NCBI GenBank assembly: GCA_945787575.1
Contig: CALZKB010000006.1
Span: forward strand, 59,431 to 106,082
Source of the DNA: Thermoanaerobaculia bacterium
GTDB taxonomy: Bacteria; Acidobacteriota; Thermoanaerobaculia; Multivoradales; JAHEKO01
Length of the DNA: 46,652 nt
Direction: 5' to 3'
Below the pieces are notes generated by a model that searched no databases, was not told where the DNA came from, and saw only the letters and a list, made by a program, of their open reading frames with translations. This document shows positions 24,336-34,438 of this stretch, piece by piece. How positions within the stretch are numbered: position 1 is the stretch's first letter; every line of letters starts with the position of its first letter. The position numbers were made by a program, and so were the translations under genes.

Positions 24336-25885
24336 GACGCTCCTTGGACCTGCACCGCCTCTGTGCTTCCCGCGGCCTCGAATGCCGAGACCGCATGCGA
24401 GCGGCGGTCCATCTCCATCAGAAAGCTGCGGAGGAAGTTGAGAAAGTAGCGGTTGTAGATGCCGTTATGGTTGGTGACTACCTCGTCGGTGGTCAGGGCG
24501 GTAATGAACGGGGTCCGCTCATCGGTGCCGTCGAGCGGAATCAGTTTGGTGTCGCCGTAGACGCCGTGCGCGGGATAGATGCGGAACTCACCGAACGGGT
24601 CGTCCTCGGCCGCCTTGACCGCCGCCTCGAAGTAGTCGCACTTGCAGTCAGCGGCGCCGCGGGCCTTTGCCGCGTCGACTTCGGCGATGTCGTCGAGTCG
24701 AGCGAGTCCTCGTAGCTCTTCTTCGGAGGCGAGCTCCAGGAGGTGGGTGCGATGGCCTTCGAAGTTACCGATCGTCGTCACCATCGCTTCGGACTGCTCA
24801 CCATCGCGGGTGTTCGAAAACGGGGTGGCGAAGAGGCGGCCCGTCGGGAAGGCGATGTTGGTGGCGGTATCCGAGCGCGAGGAGACCGTCACCAACACCG
24901 CCGGCTGGTTCTCGTCGAATTCAGGTATCTGCCTCGCGAGTTGATAGATGCCACTGTAGAGAGAGGCTTCGAAGGCGGGGTTGATGAGGACCACGAGATC
25001 GCCGAAGCCGCGGATCGCGTCGGGTCCGGTGCGTCCTTCGGCAGCCGCCCGCGCGAGGCGCTCGTGGAGGACTCGAGACAGCGCCGAGTAGGTCAGCGCC
25101 CCGCCGAAGCTGTGGCCGAGGATCACCAGCTTGCTCGCGTCTTGCCCGGCGGCCACCAGCTCGTCCCGCCACACCTCGAGGCGGGTGAAGAGCTCGATCA
25201 CCTCGCCGGCGCCCACCCGGTGAGCGGTCGCCTTGCGATTGAAGAAGGTCGTGAGCTGAAGCCCCGGGAGACTATTCGAAAGCCCGCGCCAGCCGACGTA
25301 GACCCCGAAGACGTAACGCGGCCGGATGTCCGACGCGACCCCCTGGGAGCCGGCCTCCGCCCGAGCGTTGCGCAGGGCGTGCACCCGGTAGTCCTCGGCG
25401 TTGGCGAGCGCTTCGAGCATGTCGCGGAAGCACGCGACGTTCTGGTCGCAAACAGAAGCGTTGTGCTGCCAACCGTGGACGAAGACGACGGTCAGCACGC
25501 CGTCGTGATCGGGGCTGGCCGCCGCTTCGTCGAACTCGCGCTCGAGCGTCCCGAGCTGGTCCCGCGACCAGAACAAACCCTGGTCGTCGAACTCGACGAA
25601 GCCGACCTTGAAGCGCTCTTGGCCGCCCACGACATGAGTCTCGAGGCAGGAGCGACCCGCCGCGACACGGGCTTCTTCGCTTCGCACCAGCTCGGCGATC
25701 GACGTCTCGATCTCGCCTTCTGGAACGCGGTACGGCGCATGCGGTGTGGCCTTCAAGACGAGCAACGAACCGACGAGTCCTCCAATAGGGGCGAGCAGTA
25801 GGAGCGCCCACCGCCTGCGGGAGGTGCGCCGGATCCCGCCTACGTCGGAGCGAGCCGATCTATTCCGCTTGTCGCCAGTAGTCAT
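24332..25885 (-). CDS. membrane-anchored alpha/beta hydrolase
   Basis: 517 residues. A basic N-terminus precedes one membrane helix (WALLLLAPIGGLVGSLLVL, about 26-44), so the body is probably outside the cytoplasm. The hydrolase motifs are VVFVHGWQHNA (oxyanion region, HGWQHN 137-142) and LVILGHSFGGAL with Ser259 as nucleophile; YPAHGVYGD and VTNHNGIYN late in the chain are candidate sites for the catalytic His. The size and GHSFGG elbow fit serine esterases or lipases. The substrate is unknown. The gene ends in a 4-base overlap with the caspase-like lipoprotein, so the pair likely acts together at the envelope. Confidence 0.85.
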   Translation of the reverse strand: MTTGDKRNRSARSDVGGIRRTSRRRWALLLLAPIGGLVGSLLVLKATPHAPYRVPEGEIETSIAELVRSEEARVAAGRSCLETHVVGGQERFKVGFVEFDDQGLFWSRDQLGTLEREFDEAAASPDHDGVLTVVFVHGWQHNASVCDQNVACFRDMLEALANAEDYRVHALRNARAEAGSQGVASDIRPRYVFGVYVGWRGLSNSLPGLQLTTFFNRKATAHRVGAGEVIELFTRLEVWRDELVAAGQDASKLVILGHSFGGALTYSALSRVLHERLARAAAEGRTGPDAIRGFGDLVVLINPAFEASLYSGIYQLARQIPEFDENQPAVLVTVSSRSDTATNIAFPTGRLFATPFSNTRDGEQSEAMVTTIGNFEGHRTHLLELASEEELRGLARLDDIAEVDAAKARGAADCKCDYFEAAVKAAEDDPFGEFRIYPAHGVYGDTKLIPLDGTDERTPFITALTTDEVVTNHNGIYNRYFLNFLRSFLMEMDRRSHAVSAFEAAGSTEAVQVQGAS

Positions 25886-26211
25886 GAACCGTGAACCTCT
25901 CGGTTGTCGATGGTCACCCTTCGCCTCGCGCTAACGTCAATCAACGCCAGGTCGGGACTTCTCGGTCCTGTCGGGTTTTCGAAGGGCTCATCATGCCACA
26001 ACCGCCGCCGGCCGAGTCACGAGATCGCGTTCCACGACCTCACCGCCGTGTCCCGCACCCGTGGGATGGCTCCGTCGGGCAACAGGAATCTGCCGTCTTC
26101 GGAGAGCGCGATGTCGCTTCCGCAGCCCAAGGAGGCGAGGAGAGTCGGCTGGCAAGCTCGAGAAGCCGGCGCCTCGTCTACCGCGAAAGCTACTCAGTGT
26201 GGCCACGATAC
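25886..26211. other. intergenic region with no convincing gene
   Basis: It lies between the stop of the membrane protein (26212) and the start of the hydrolase-caspase operon (25885), both on the minus strand, so it should hold a terminator and a promoter, but neither is clear. On the minus strand about 56 codons (about 26190 down to 26020) stay open and read as a plausible fragment (SDIALSEDGRFLLPDGAIP), but there is no start codon or ribosome site. It may be a gene remnant or chance. Confidence 0.4.
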
Positions 26212-27288
26212 TCAAGAACGCGATTCTGTCGCCAGCAAGCCGGCCGCCGCCAGTCGGTCGCGGTGGCGACGGAGGCGAGCGAGCTCGGGGTCCTGAGCGC
26301 AGGCGCGGCAAGCCAGATCGACGGTCGTGGCATCGAGGCCCTCCAGGGCGATCAGCCGCTCTCGCAGATCCGGATCGGCGCAGGCGTCCTGGAACTCGAG
26401 GGCCTGGCGCACGGAGACTTTTCGCAGGGGAGCGATCCCGTCCTTGACGAGGAGGTAGAGCTTGGCCTGGACGATCCAATCGAGCAGTCGGGGGGCTCCG
26501 TATGGGGTCTCCGCCAGGAGGTTGGACAGCCGTGCGTGGGCCAGCCCCTGGGCGTTGTCGATGGCGAGTTCGGAGAGTCGAACGCGGTCAAAGGAGGTCA
26601 TTCCCTCGATCGCGTCGAGCGAAAGCTCGTCGGCCTCGGTGCCCCGGCGCGAGAAGATCGAGATCCTCTCCTTCACCCAATGCAGTGCCCGGCGCGGGAA
26701 GAGACCGGTGAGAAAGGCCACCGCCGGCAGGGCGGCAAGCCCGAACTCGTCGACTCCGGGCAGCCACGAGACGATCAACGCCAGGAGCGGAGCGAAGCAC
26801 ATCCGGAGCCCCGCGCTGTAGTAGGTGCCGGGGTGGAGATCGCCGGCGATCAACCGCCGGAAGATGTTCTGACAGGCCCAGAGGAAGGCGCTGGTGAACG
26901 CGATCACGAGAACCAAGAGACCGAGGCGCTCGGCGCGCGGTCCGTCCGCCAACTCTCCGAGCGGCACCGTTCCCGTGAGTAGGAGATTCAGTTCCAGGCC
27001 GTCGCTGAGAATCTCGTTGCCGAACAGCAGATGCACGAAACCCAAGAGCGACAGCACGGTGACAAACAGTACCGGCAGAATGAAGGCGCGCGAGTGGAAG
27101 CTCTCGCTCGGTAGGAGAGCACGCTCGCGGCCCGCCTCCTCGTCGAGCTCGAGTATCTCCAGCACCCGCTGGTAGCGCGCCATCTTGCGGTGAATCCGAA
27201 ACCGGAAGTAGGAGAAGGCGGTGAACGGCATGAAGGCGGTGAGCACCGCCACGACCACCCCTCGAATGATGACGCTGCTGGTGACCAT
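26212..27288 (-). CDS. polytopic membrane protein of unknown function
   Basis: 358 residues from ATG at 27288, which is preceded by a G-run (GGGGGG, about 7 bases upstream) acting as ribosome site; the longer frame upstream has none. Four or five hydrophobic segments: IIRGVVVAVLTAFMPFTAF near the N-terminus, AFILPVLFVTVLSLLGFVHLLF, LGLLVLVIAFTSAFLWA and FAPLLALIVSWLPGV with AALPAVAFLTGLF. The C-terminal 130 residues are soluble and helical: two short helix-hairpin-helix-like segments (LDAIEGMTSFDRVRLSELAIDNA; AETPYGAPRLLDWIVQAKL), then a Leu-rich tail. I do not recognise the family. The hairpin segments could bind DNA or mediate oligomerisation. Transcribed alone and divergently from the 44-residue protein. 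Confidence 0.75.
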   Translation of the reverse strand: MVTSSVIIRGVVVAVLTAFMPFTAFSYFRFRIHRKMARYQRVLEILELDEEAGRERALLPSESFHSRAFILPVLFVTVLSLLGFVHLLFGNEILSDGLELNLLLTGTVPLGELADGPRAERLGLLVLVIAFTSAFLWACQNIFRRLIAGDLHPGTYYSAGLRMCFAPLLALIVSWLPGVDEFGLAALPAVAFLTGLFPRRALHWVKERISIFSRRGTEADELSLDAIEGMTSFDRVRLSELAIDNAQGLAHARLSNLLAETPYGAPRLLDWIVQAKLYLLVKDGIAPLRKVSVRQALEFQDACADPDLRERLIALEGLDATTVDLACRACAQDPELARLRRHRDRLAAAGLLATESRS

Positions 27289-27413
27289 CGAAAACCCCCC
27301 GGCGGTGAGACCCTCGCACAGCCGTCTCTGTCTCTTGGAAGACGCGGCCGTCGCCGTCTGTGGACTTCTAGTGTGGGACGATCTTCTCACGAATTCTCGC
27401 TCCGGCCTCGCTG

Positions 27414-27419
27414 TATACT
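27414..27419 (+). promoter_or_regulatory. candidate -10 element
   Basis: TATACT, one mismatch from the TATAAT consensus and AT-rich for this region. The expected -35 position (around 27391) holds only a weak match, so this rests on the -10 alone. Transcription would start near 27426. Confidence 0.3.
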
Positions 27420-27438
27420 TCCTCGAGCATCGATCACG

Positions 27439-27510
27439 GAAACGAGCCCGTCGCGTCCCGACGGGTCAGCGCGAAAGCCGATGGCCCCAAAGGCCAGGCG
27501 ACCGCGTTTC
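27439..27510 (+). ncRNA. candidate structured leader RNA
   Basis: Three nested or adjacent helices can be drawn by eye. Closing helix GAAACG (27439-27444) with CGTTTC (27505-27510); hairpin CCCGTCG-CGTCC-CGACGGG (27447-27465), seven perfect pairs; hairpin GGCC-CCAAA-GGCC (27483-27495). The stretch between the hairpins includes GCGCGAAAGCC. The three-way layout faintly recalls the c-di-GMP-I (GEMM) riboswitch fold, but the conserved GEMM bases do not line up well. It sits in the leader of the 44-residue protein gene. Function unproven. Confidence 0.3.
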
Positions 27511-27627
27511 AAGACAGAGAGAGGCCTTGTCGCGGCATCACCCTCGCGGTCGTCAAGCTGGCCGGCGGCCGGCGATCCCAGGGCCCCTTCCGATTCTGGC
27601 CGGCGAAACCGATTAGGGGGCAACATC

Positions 27628-27762
27628 ATGGCCGAACCGAAACCGATCTCCGGGGAAAAAGCCGCCGAGGCACGGGTCGCGATCAAGCAGGCACAGGACG
27701 CACTGGCCGCCGCGCTCGTCGCGCTGAGAGAGACCCGCGGAATCCGCGACGACGGCGGCTAG
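27628..27762 (+). CDS. 44-residue protein of unknown function
   Basis: ATG at 27628 with AGGGGG (27615-27620) 7 bases upstream, a good ribosome site. The sequence starts MAEPKPISGEKAAEARVAIK and continues as one amphipathic Ala-rich helix ending in DDGG. It has no Cys, no membrane segment and no signal peptide. Composition and the good ribosome site favour a real gene; the family is unknown to me. Its stop overlaps the end of the convergent kinase gene by 4 bases. Confidence 0.6.
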   Translation: MAEPKPISGEKAAEARVAIKQAQDALAAALVALRETRGIRDDGG

Positions 27763-30700
27763 GAGGTCGCCTTCGCTAGCGCTTCGGCGACTCGGCTCCG
27801 GTCGAGATCGCCGTCGCGCCAGAAACCGACGAAGCGCCGGTAGGCGTCGGCTGCGAGCTCTGGGTTGCCCGAGCGCTCGTGCAGCAACCCCTCGAAATAG
27901 AAGCTGCGGACGTAGGGCACCGGATGCGGGATGTGCTCGCTGCCGCTCTCGACGACCTTGTCGAACCAGTCGAGAGCGGCCTCGGGCCGCCCTGCCGTGA
28001 GCTCGGCACGCCCGAGATCGAACCAGATCGGCACGTGATCGGGGACGATGTGGTCGTGCACCTCGATTCCTCGAGTCGGCAGTTTGGCCGCGGCTTGGCC
28101 GAGGAGATCCACGGCTCGCTCCGGATCCTCTCGACGCAGAGCCAACAGACCCTCGAGATGCAAGAGCTGGCGCTCCTGGACGCGGTTCGGATTCTCCTCC
28201 CATCGTGATTTGAGGGTGTCGACCGCCTCATCCGCGCGGGCGGCGTCTCCGAGATCCTGGTGAGCCAGGCTTGCGAGCATCAGTCCCTGAAGCTCCGCAA
28301 ACTCCTCGACGCCGATCTCGATCGCGAGCTGGGCTGCACGCAGCGCCTCGGCGGGTCGCTCCAGCTGCAGAAGCAACTCTGCAGCCCACGCATGGGCTAC
28401 CGCCGCTTGGGCATCGGGTTCGCTGTAGGCGTCGGCAGCTCTCGCGAGGCTCTCGAGGGCTTGTGCGCCGTCTCCGCGGAAGAGCTCGATGCGGGATTGG
28501 GAAGCCGACCCCAGCCACAGCTCCCACGGGTCGGTCGAGTCTGCCAGCCTGTCGGCGGCAACCGACGCCTGCGACCAATCTTCGCGCATCACCGCCAGCC
28601 GCCAGACCGTCCATTGGACGAACTGGTCCAGAGGCCTCAGTTGAATCGCCTTCAGGAGCTCTTCCTCGGCTTCCTCGTGGCGCCCTTCGACAGTCAGGAG
28701 GTTAGCGAGACCGGTCCGGTTGTACCAATCATCGGGAGCTTCCAGCAGCCGGCTCGAGAGCACTGCGTGGGCCCTTTCGAACCGGCCCTGCGCCGCGAGG
28801 ACCCAGGCAGTCGTGGTGTACATCGGGTTGTACGGGTGGTCTTTGGCGATCAGCTCCTCGAACAGCTCGAGCGCTTCGTCGAAACGCTCGAGAAACACCA
28901 TCCGGTTCGCCATGTTGGCCCGCAGTCTGCCGACCTCCGGCCGTTCCTCGATCGCACGTTGATAGGTATCGATGGCCAGTCCGTAAGTCGCCCAGCGTGC
29001 CCCGTAGTACGAAGCCTCGATCTCGAGTCGAACTCCGACCGGCAGGTGTTCGCGCTCGTCGAGCGCCCTTCGCAGGTAGTCGCGGGCTTCGGCCGCATGA
29101 CCGATGTTGCGATGGAAGCGCCCGAGGTTGACCAAGGCCAGCGCGAACTTCGGGTCGATCGTCACCGCCTGCTCGAGCAAGGCGATCGCTTCCCGATCCC
29201 GAGCCCGTCGCTGCAGGTCGTTGGCTTCGGTGTAGTAGCGCCACGCCTCTTGAGAATCGGTGGTGACCGCCTGAATGGTCTCCGGCAGGCCGGGCGAAAT
29301 CGATACCTCGAAGCGATCGCGGATGGCGGCCGACAGCTCGTCGACCACCTCGAAGAGACTTTCTTCGCCGCGACCTTGAAAGCGGCCCGAATCGAGAACT
29401 CTTCCGGTCGCGAGGTCGTCGATCGAGAAGGAGATCTGCAGCACCTCACCCTGCCGCAGGTAACTGCCGCGCACCAGTGCCCCGACGCCGGCGGCCTCGG
29501 CGATCCCCTGAACGATATCGAGCCCCAGCTGACGCTCGTCGAGAACGCCGAGCTCGTCGAGGATTTGATGAACCCTGCTGGTGCTGAGCACTTCGATGCC
29601 CGGAGACTGGGCGAGATCGGTGACCAGCATCTCGGCGATGCCGGTCCGCATCCAGTCGACGAGCTCGTCGCCGCTCGCGTTGTCGAAGAAGAGGACCGCG
29701 AGCGACGGCCGCTCACCGGTCGGCGCGGTGGTCGGAAGCTCGACAGCGGGCCGCACGAAGAGCCAGGCGACGACCACCAACGCCAGGGCGCCGAGCGCGA
29801 AGGCGATCCACCGCCAAGCGCGAACGGGAACGACGCCCGCGACCATCGTCCGGGTGTCGCCCGCACCGAGCTCCGCCAACAGCTCGCCGGCGTCCCGGTA
29901 GCGACTCTCCCGGTCTTTCGACAGCAGCTTCTCGACGACTGCGGCCTTGTCGGCCGGAACGTCGGCGGCCAGCGGCGGGGGCTCCTCGTTGAGGATCGCG
30001 AAGATCGCCGTCTGGGGGTCGCCACCCTCGAACGGTCTGCGGCCGGCGAGCATCTCGTAGAGCACGGTGCCGAGCGACCACAGGTCGGAGCGCTGGTCCG
30101 CCGTTTGGCCACGCGCCTGTTCGGGGGACATGTAGGCGGGTGTCCCGAGGGTGCTGCCGGCCTTTGTGAGGTCGGCATCGCCACCGACCTTGGCGACCCC
30201 GAAGTCGAGAAGGACAGGGCGTCCCGAATCGGTCAACAAGATATTGGCGGGCTTGATGTCGCGATGGACGATGCCGGCTTCGTGGGCGCGCCGAAGGCCC
30301 CGGGCGAGCTGCCGGGCGATTTCAAAGGCCTCCGGATGCGACATCGGGCCGTTCCGAAGGCGCTGCTTGAGGGTCTCGCCCTTGTAGTAGGCCATGACGA
30401 TGTAGAGCCGGCCGTCGTCGGTCTCGCCGAGGTCGTGGATGTTGCAGATGCTCGGATGCTCGAGTGCCGAGGCGGCCCGAGCCTCGCGCAGGAATCGCTC
30501 CTTGGCCTTCGGATCGCGGCCGTATTCGGGGGGCAAGAACTTGAGCGCTACGCGGCGCCCGAGCCGGGTGTCCTTCGCCTCGTAGACCACCCCCATGCCC
30601 CCGGCGCCGACCAATCGGACGATCTCGTAGGGACCGATGAGACTGCCGGCTCCGTGCTCCAGAACCTCCGTGCGATCCGCCGAGCTGTCTTCGATCAAGT

Positions 30701-30908
30701 CGGCAGCTGCGTTCTCGACCGAACCGTCGAGGAACGAGCCCGACCTCTGGTCCGCCTCTAGCATCTTCTCGACCTGAGCGCGGAGCTCCTCGTCGTTGCC
30801 GCACGCCTCGTCGAGGTAGCGGCTGCGGGCGTCGCCGGCAAGCTCGAGAGCACGGTCGAAGATCGGCTCGAGCCGACGCCACTGAGCGGAGTCGAGAGAG
30901 CGGCTCAC
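27759..30908 (-). CDS. membrane Ser/Thr protein kinase with TolB/FlgO-like and TPR regions
   Basis: 1049 residues from GTG at 30908, placed 7 bases after the sigma-factor stop, with GGGGTGAG upstream. Kinase domain about 93-350: GAGGMG (101-106), catalytic Lys123 in VALKFL, HRDIKPAN (Asp217) and DFG (Asp235), all intact, plus SPEQARG as the APE equivalent. One membrane helix at about 366-385 (IAFALGALALVVVAWLFV). Outside: LAVLFFDNASGDELVDWMRTG, a fold seen in TolB/FlgO-type N-terminal regions after such kinases, then about ten TPR-like helical pairs to the C-terminus. It follows the sigma factor in the same operon. Kinases of this kind are common in Acidobacteriota and Planctomycetes; the substrate is unknown. 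Confidence 0.93.
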   Translation of the reverse strand: MSRSLDSAQWRRLEPIFDRALELAGDARSRYLDEACGNDEELRAQVEKMLEADQRSGSFLDGSVENAAADLIEDSSADRTEVLEHGAGSLIGPYEIVRLVGAGGMGVVYEAKDTRLGRRVALKFLPPEYGRDPKAKERFLREARAASALEHPSICNIHDLGETDDGRLYIVMAYYKGETLKQRLRNGPMSHPEAFEIARQLARGLRRAHEAGIVHRDIKPANILLTDSGRPVLLDFGVAKVGGDADLTKAGSTLGTPAYMSPEQARGQTADQRSDLWSLGTVLYEMLAGRRPFEGGDPQTAIFAILNEEPPPLAADVPADKAAVVEKLLSKDRESRYRDAGELLAELGAGDTRTMVAGVVPVRAWRWIAFALGALALVVVAWLFVRPAVELPTTAPTGERPSLAVLFFDNASGDELVDWMRTGIAEMLVTDLAQSPGIEVLSTSRVHQILDELGVLDERQLGLDIVQGIAEAAGVGALVRGSYLRQGEVLQISFSIDDLATGRVLDSGRFQGRGEESLFEVVDELSAAIRDRFEVSISPGLPETIQAVTTDSQEAWRYYTEANDLQRRARDREAIALLEQAVTIDPKFALALVNLGRFHRNIGHAAEARDYLRRALDEREHLPVGVRLEIEASYYGARWATYGLAIDTYQRAIEERPEVGRLRANMANRMVFLERFDEALELFEELIAKDHPYNPMYTTTAWVLAAQGRFERAHAVLSSRLLEAPDDWYNRTGLANLLTVEGRHEEAEEELLKAIQLRPLDQFVQWTVWRLAVMREDWSQASVAADRLADSTDPWELWLGSASQSRIELFRGDGAQALESLARAADAYSEPDAQAAVAHAWAAELLLQLERPAEALRAAQLAIEIGVEEFAELQGLMLASLAHQDLGDAARADEAVDTLKSRWEENPNRVQERQLLHLEGLLALRREDPERAVDLLGQAAAKLPTRGIEVHDHIVPDHVPIWFDLGRAELTAGRPEAALDWFDKVVESGSEHIPHPVPYVRSFYFEGLLHERSGNPELAADAYRRFVGFWRDGDLDRSRVAEALAKATS

Positions 30909-30915
30909 CGCGGGC

Positions 30916-31482
30916 TCACCCCGTGGGCTCGAGCGCGGACAACAAGAAGGCTCGCGCCTTGCGCCAGTCGCGTTTGACCGTGCGCTCGGAGGTGCCAATC
31001 AGCTCGGCCGTCTCCTCCACCGTGAGCCCGCCGAAGAACCGCAGCTCGACGATCTTGGCCAGCCGTTGGCTGAGCGAGCCGAGGCGGCTCAGAGCCTGGT
31101 CGAGGGCCAGCATCTCGACCGTCGCCGCCGGGCGGCCGACGCGGCCTTCGTCGAGACTGACCAGCACCTGGTTGCCGCCTCGCTTCTGAGCGGTCTTGCG
31201 GCGCGCGTAGTCGACGAGGATGTGACGCATCGCGACCGCCGCCACCGCCAGGAAGTGATTGCGGTCCTGCCAGTCGGTGTCCATCTTGGCGGCGAGCTTG
31301 AGATAGGCCTCGTGGACGAGCACCGTGCTGTTGAAGGTGTTGCCGGGTCGGCGGCGCCGCAGTTGGCGATGGGCGACCTCGCGCAGCTGGTCGTAGACCA
31401 GCGGCAAGAGCTGATCGACAGCATCCTGGTCCCCGCGACGTGCCGCTGCGAGCAGCAGCGTGATCTCTCCCGGGTCTGTCAT
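30916..31482 (-). CDS. ECF-like RNA polymerase sigma factor (TIGR02999-type)
   Basis: 188 residues. Sigma region 2 spans about 20-90 with FNSTVLVHEAYLKLA, DRNHFLAVAAVAMRHILVDYAR; region 4 ends with FFGGLTVEETAELIGTSERTVKRDWRKARAFL, a clear helix-turn-helix. NSTVLVHEAYLKL and HFLAVAAVAMRHILVDYAR are characteristic of the ECF-like group found beside Ser/Thr kinases. It lies 7 bases upstream of the kinase gene, so the kinase may act in the same signalling path or on the sigma factor itself. No anti-sigma gene is seen. Confidence 0.93.
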   Translation of the reverse strand: MTDPGEITLLLAAARRGDQDAVDQLLPLVYDQLREVAHRQLRRRRPGNTFNSTVLVHEAYLKLAAKMDTDWQDRNHFLAVAAVAMRHILVDYARRKTAQKRGGNQVLVSLDEGRVGRPAATVEMLALDQALSRLGSLSQRLAKIVELRFFGGLTVEETAELIGTSERTVKRDWRKARAFLLSALEPTG

Positions 31483-31613
31483 GGCCCCGCCCCGACTGTT
31501 CGATGTTCAAACAGCTGCGAGGCTAACCTCGACAACCGGCGAATTCAAATGCCGAACGGGCAACATGACGAGAGTCACCGCAACCGCGGCTATCGAGGTG
31601 TGCGGCAATCGTG

Positions 31614-31667
31614 TATGGTGCGCCTCCCCGCCCGGCCTTGGCTGCCCCCCAACGCCGCTTTCCGGAG
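31614..31667 (+). promoter_or_regulatory. likely -10 element and ribosome site of typA
   Basis: TATGGT at 31614-31619 is a possible -10 hexamer. GGAG at 31664-31667 lies 7 bases before the ATG of typA and fixes its start. The divergent sigma-factor gene starts at 31482, so this 190-base gap carries both promoters. Confidence 0.4.
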
Positions 31668-31674
31668 ATAGACC

Positions 31675-33483
<1,809 letters not shown>

Positions 33484-33559
33484 TCGGCCGGTAGGTTCTT
33501 GCCGCTCGGGCTGAGAGACCGGGAGCGCCAGTCCCCCGGCCAGCCGCGGAAAGACAGCT

Positions 33560-34264
33560 CTATTCCACTTCGAACTCGGTCTCCGAGATCGTGCGGTTGC
33601 CGCTCTTCTCGATGGCGATCACCTCGACCTTGTAGGTCCTGCCGCGCTGCAAGAACTCGGAGGGGACGGTGACGCTGGTCTGGCGGTTCCCCATGTCGGC
33701 GCGGAAGACTCTCAGAGTCGGCTCCTCGCGCTCGACGATGATCTCGTAGCTCTTGATCCGGCTACCCGAGGGGTTGGGCACGAGCTCCCACTCGATGGCC
33801 GCATCGCCGATCTCGAGAGTTCCCTCTTCCTCTGGGGAGACAATCTCCGGCGCGGCGGGGATCTTGTGGGTGAGGCGGGCGCCGCCGAACAGACCCGCGC
33901 CCTCGGTCGTCCTCCCGCGGAAGAAGTAGACGCCGGGCGGGAAGAGCTCGAGGAACTCGGCGAGCGGTTGATCTTCGAACGAAGGCTCGGAGCTTTCGAT
34001 GAAGAACTCGGTGATGCCCTGGACGCCGACGTTGCCGGTGGCGGCGACTCCCATCACCCTGCGGCCCCTGGGGTCGAAGATCTCCATCGTGTCCCAGTCC
34101 TCGCCGTCGAGAAAGATCTGGACCCCGGCGTCGCCGTCGGTGTCGTTGAGCTCGATGTAGATCGCCGTTTCGTCGAGCCGGACCGCCCAGGCTTCGGGCG
34201 CGGCGACCCCCGCGAAGAGCGCAACGGCAGCCGCGGTAACCAACCAAGGTCTTGCGTACTTCAT
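33560..34264 (-). CDS. secreted protein with C-terminal beta-sandwich domain
   Basis: 234 residues with a signal peptide (LVTAAAVALFAGVAAPEAWA). The ribosome site AAAGGAG lies 8 bases before the ATG. The N-terminal half (about 30-130) is beta-rich and includes TAIYIELNDTDGDAGVQIFLDG and FPPGVYFFRGRTTEG. The C-terminal half (about 140-234) reads as one fibronectin type III-like domain: PEIVSPEEEGTLEIGDAAIEW, IKSYEIIVEREE, GRTYKVEVIAIEKSGNRTI. No enzyme motif. The exported two-domain layout suggests a binding or structural protein. Confidence 0.75.
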   Translation of the reverse strand: MKYARPWLVTAAAVALFAGVAAPEAWAVRLDETAIYIELNDTDGDAGVQIFLDGEDWDTMEIFDPRGRRVMGVAATGNVGVQGITEFFIESSEPSFEDQPLAEFLELFPPGVYFFRGRTTEGAGLFGGARLTHKIPAAPEIVSPEEEGTLEIGDAAIEWELVPNPSGSRIKSYEIIVEREEPTLRVFRADMGNRQTSVTVPSEFLQRGRTYKVEVIAIEKSGNRTISETEFEVE

Positions 34265-34426
34265 CTCACAGTCTCCTTTCGGCGCGGGGCGCCCGGGCCC
34301 GGAAGTGAACCCCTGATCGACGCCCGCGGTCGGGTTGTTTCTGACTTAGATGCCGGAGCCCCAGGAATCCTTCGGCTGCGGGACGGGGCCCGGCCCGAAC
34401 GAGAGGAGTAAGCAGGGGTCTCGCAC

Positions 34427-34432
34427 TAGGAT
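34427..34432 (+). promoter_or_regulatory. candidate -10 element, possibly giving a leaderless transcript
   Basis: TAGGAT ends seven bases before the ATG at 34439, so transcription would begin at or next to the start codon. A purine-rich GAGAGGAG (34401-34408) lies too far upstream to serve as the ribosome site of that ATG. Confidence 0.3.
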
Positions 34433-34438
34433 AGGGGG

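Larger units (their letters stand above)
27289..27627. other. divergent intergenic region with likely long leader for the 44-residue protein
   Basis: It is non-coding on both strands as far as I can judge. It holds a TATACT -10-like hexamer (27414-27419) and several nested hairpins between 27439 and 27510, described separately, and ends in the ribosome site AGGGGG (27615-27620) of the small gene. A leader of roughly 200 bases would follow if the -10 is real. Confidence 0.45.

Noticed and set aside
25904-26296. Plus-strand 130-codon frame in the intergenic region
   Set aside because: It has no ribosome site, runs into the antisense of the membrane protein gene and has no recognisable sequence.
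27439-27510. c-di-GMP-I (GEMM) riboswitch
   Set aside because: The general layout is similar but the conserved GEMM bases and tetraloop do not match; kept only as an unnamed candidate leader.
30909-30998. Longer N-terminus for the Ser/Thr kinase
   Set aside because: The extra 30 codons overlap the sigma-factor gene; GTG at 30908 directly after its stop fits operon spacing better.
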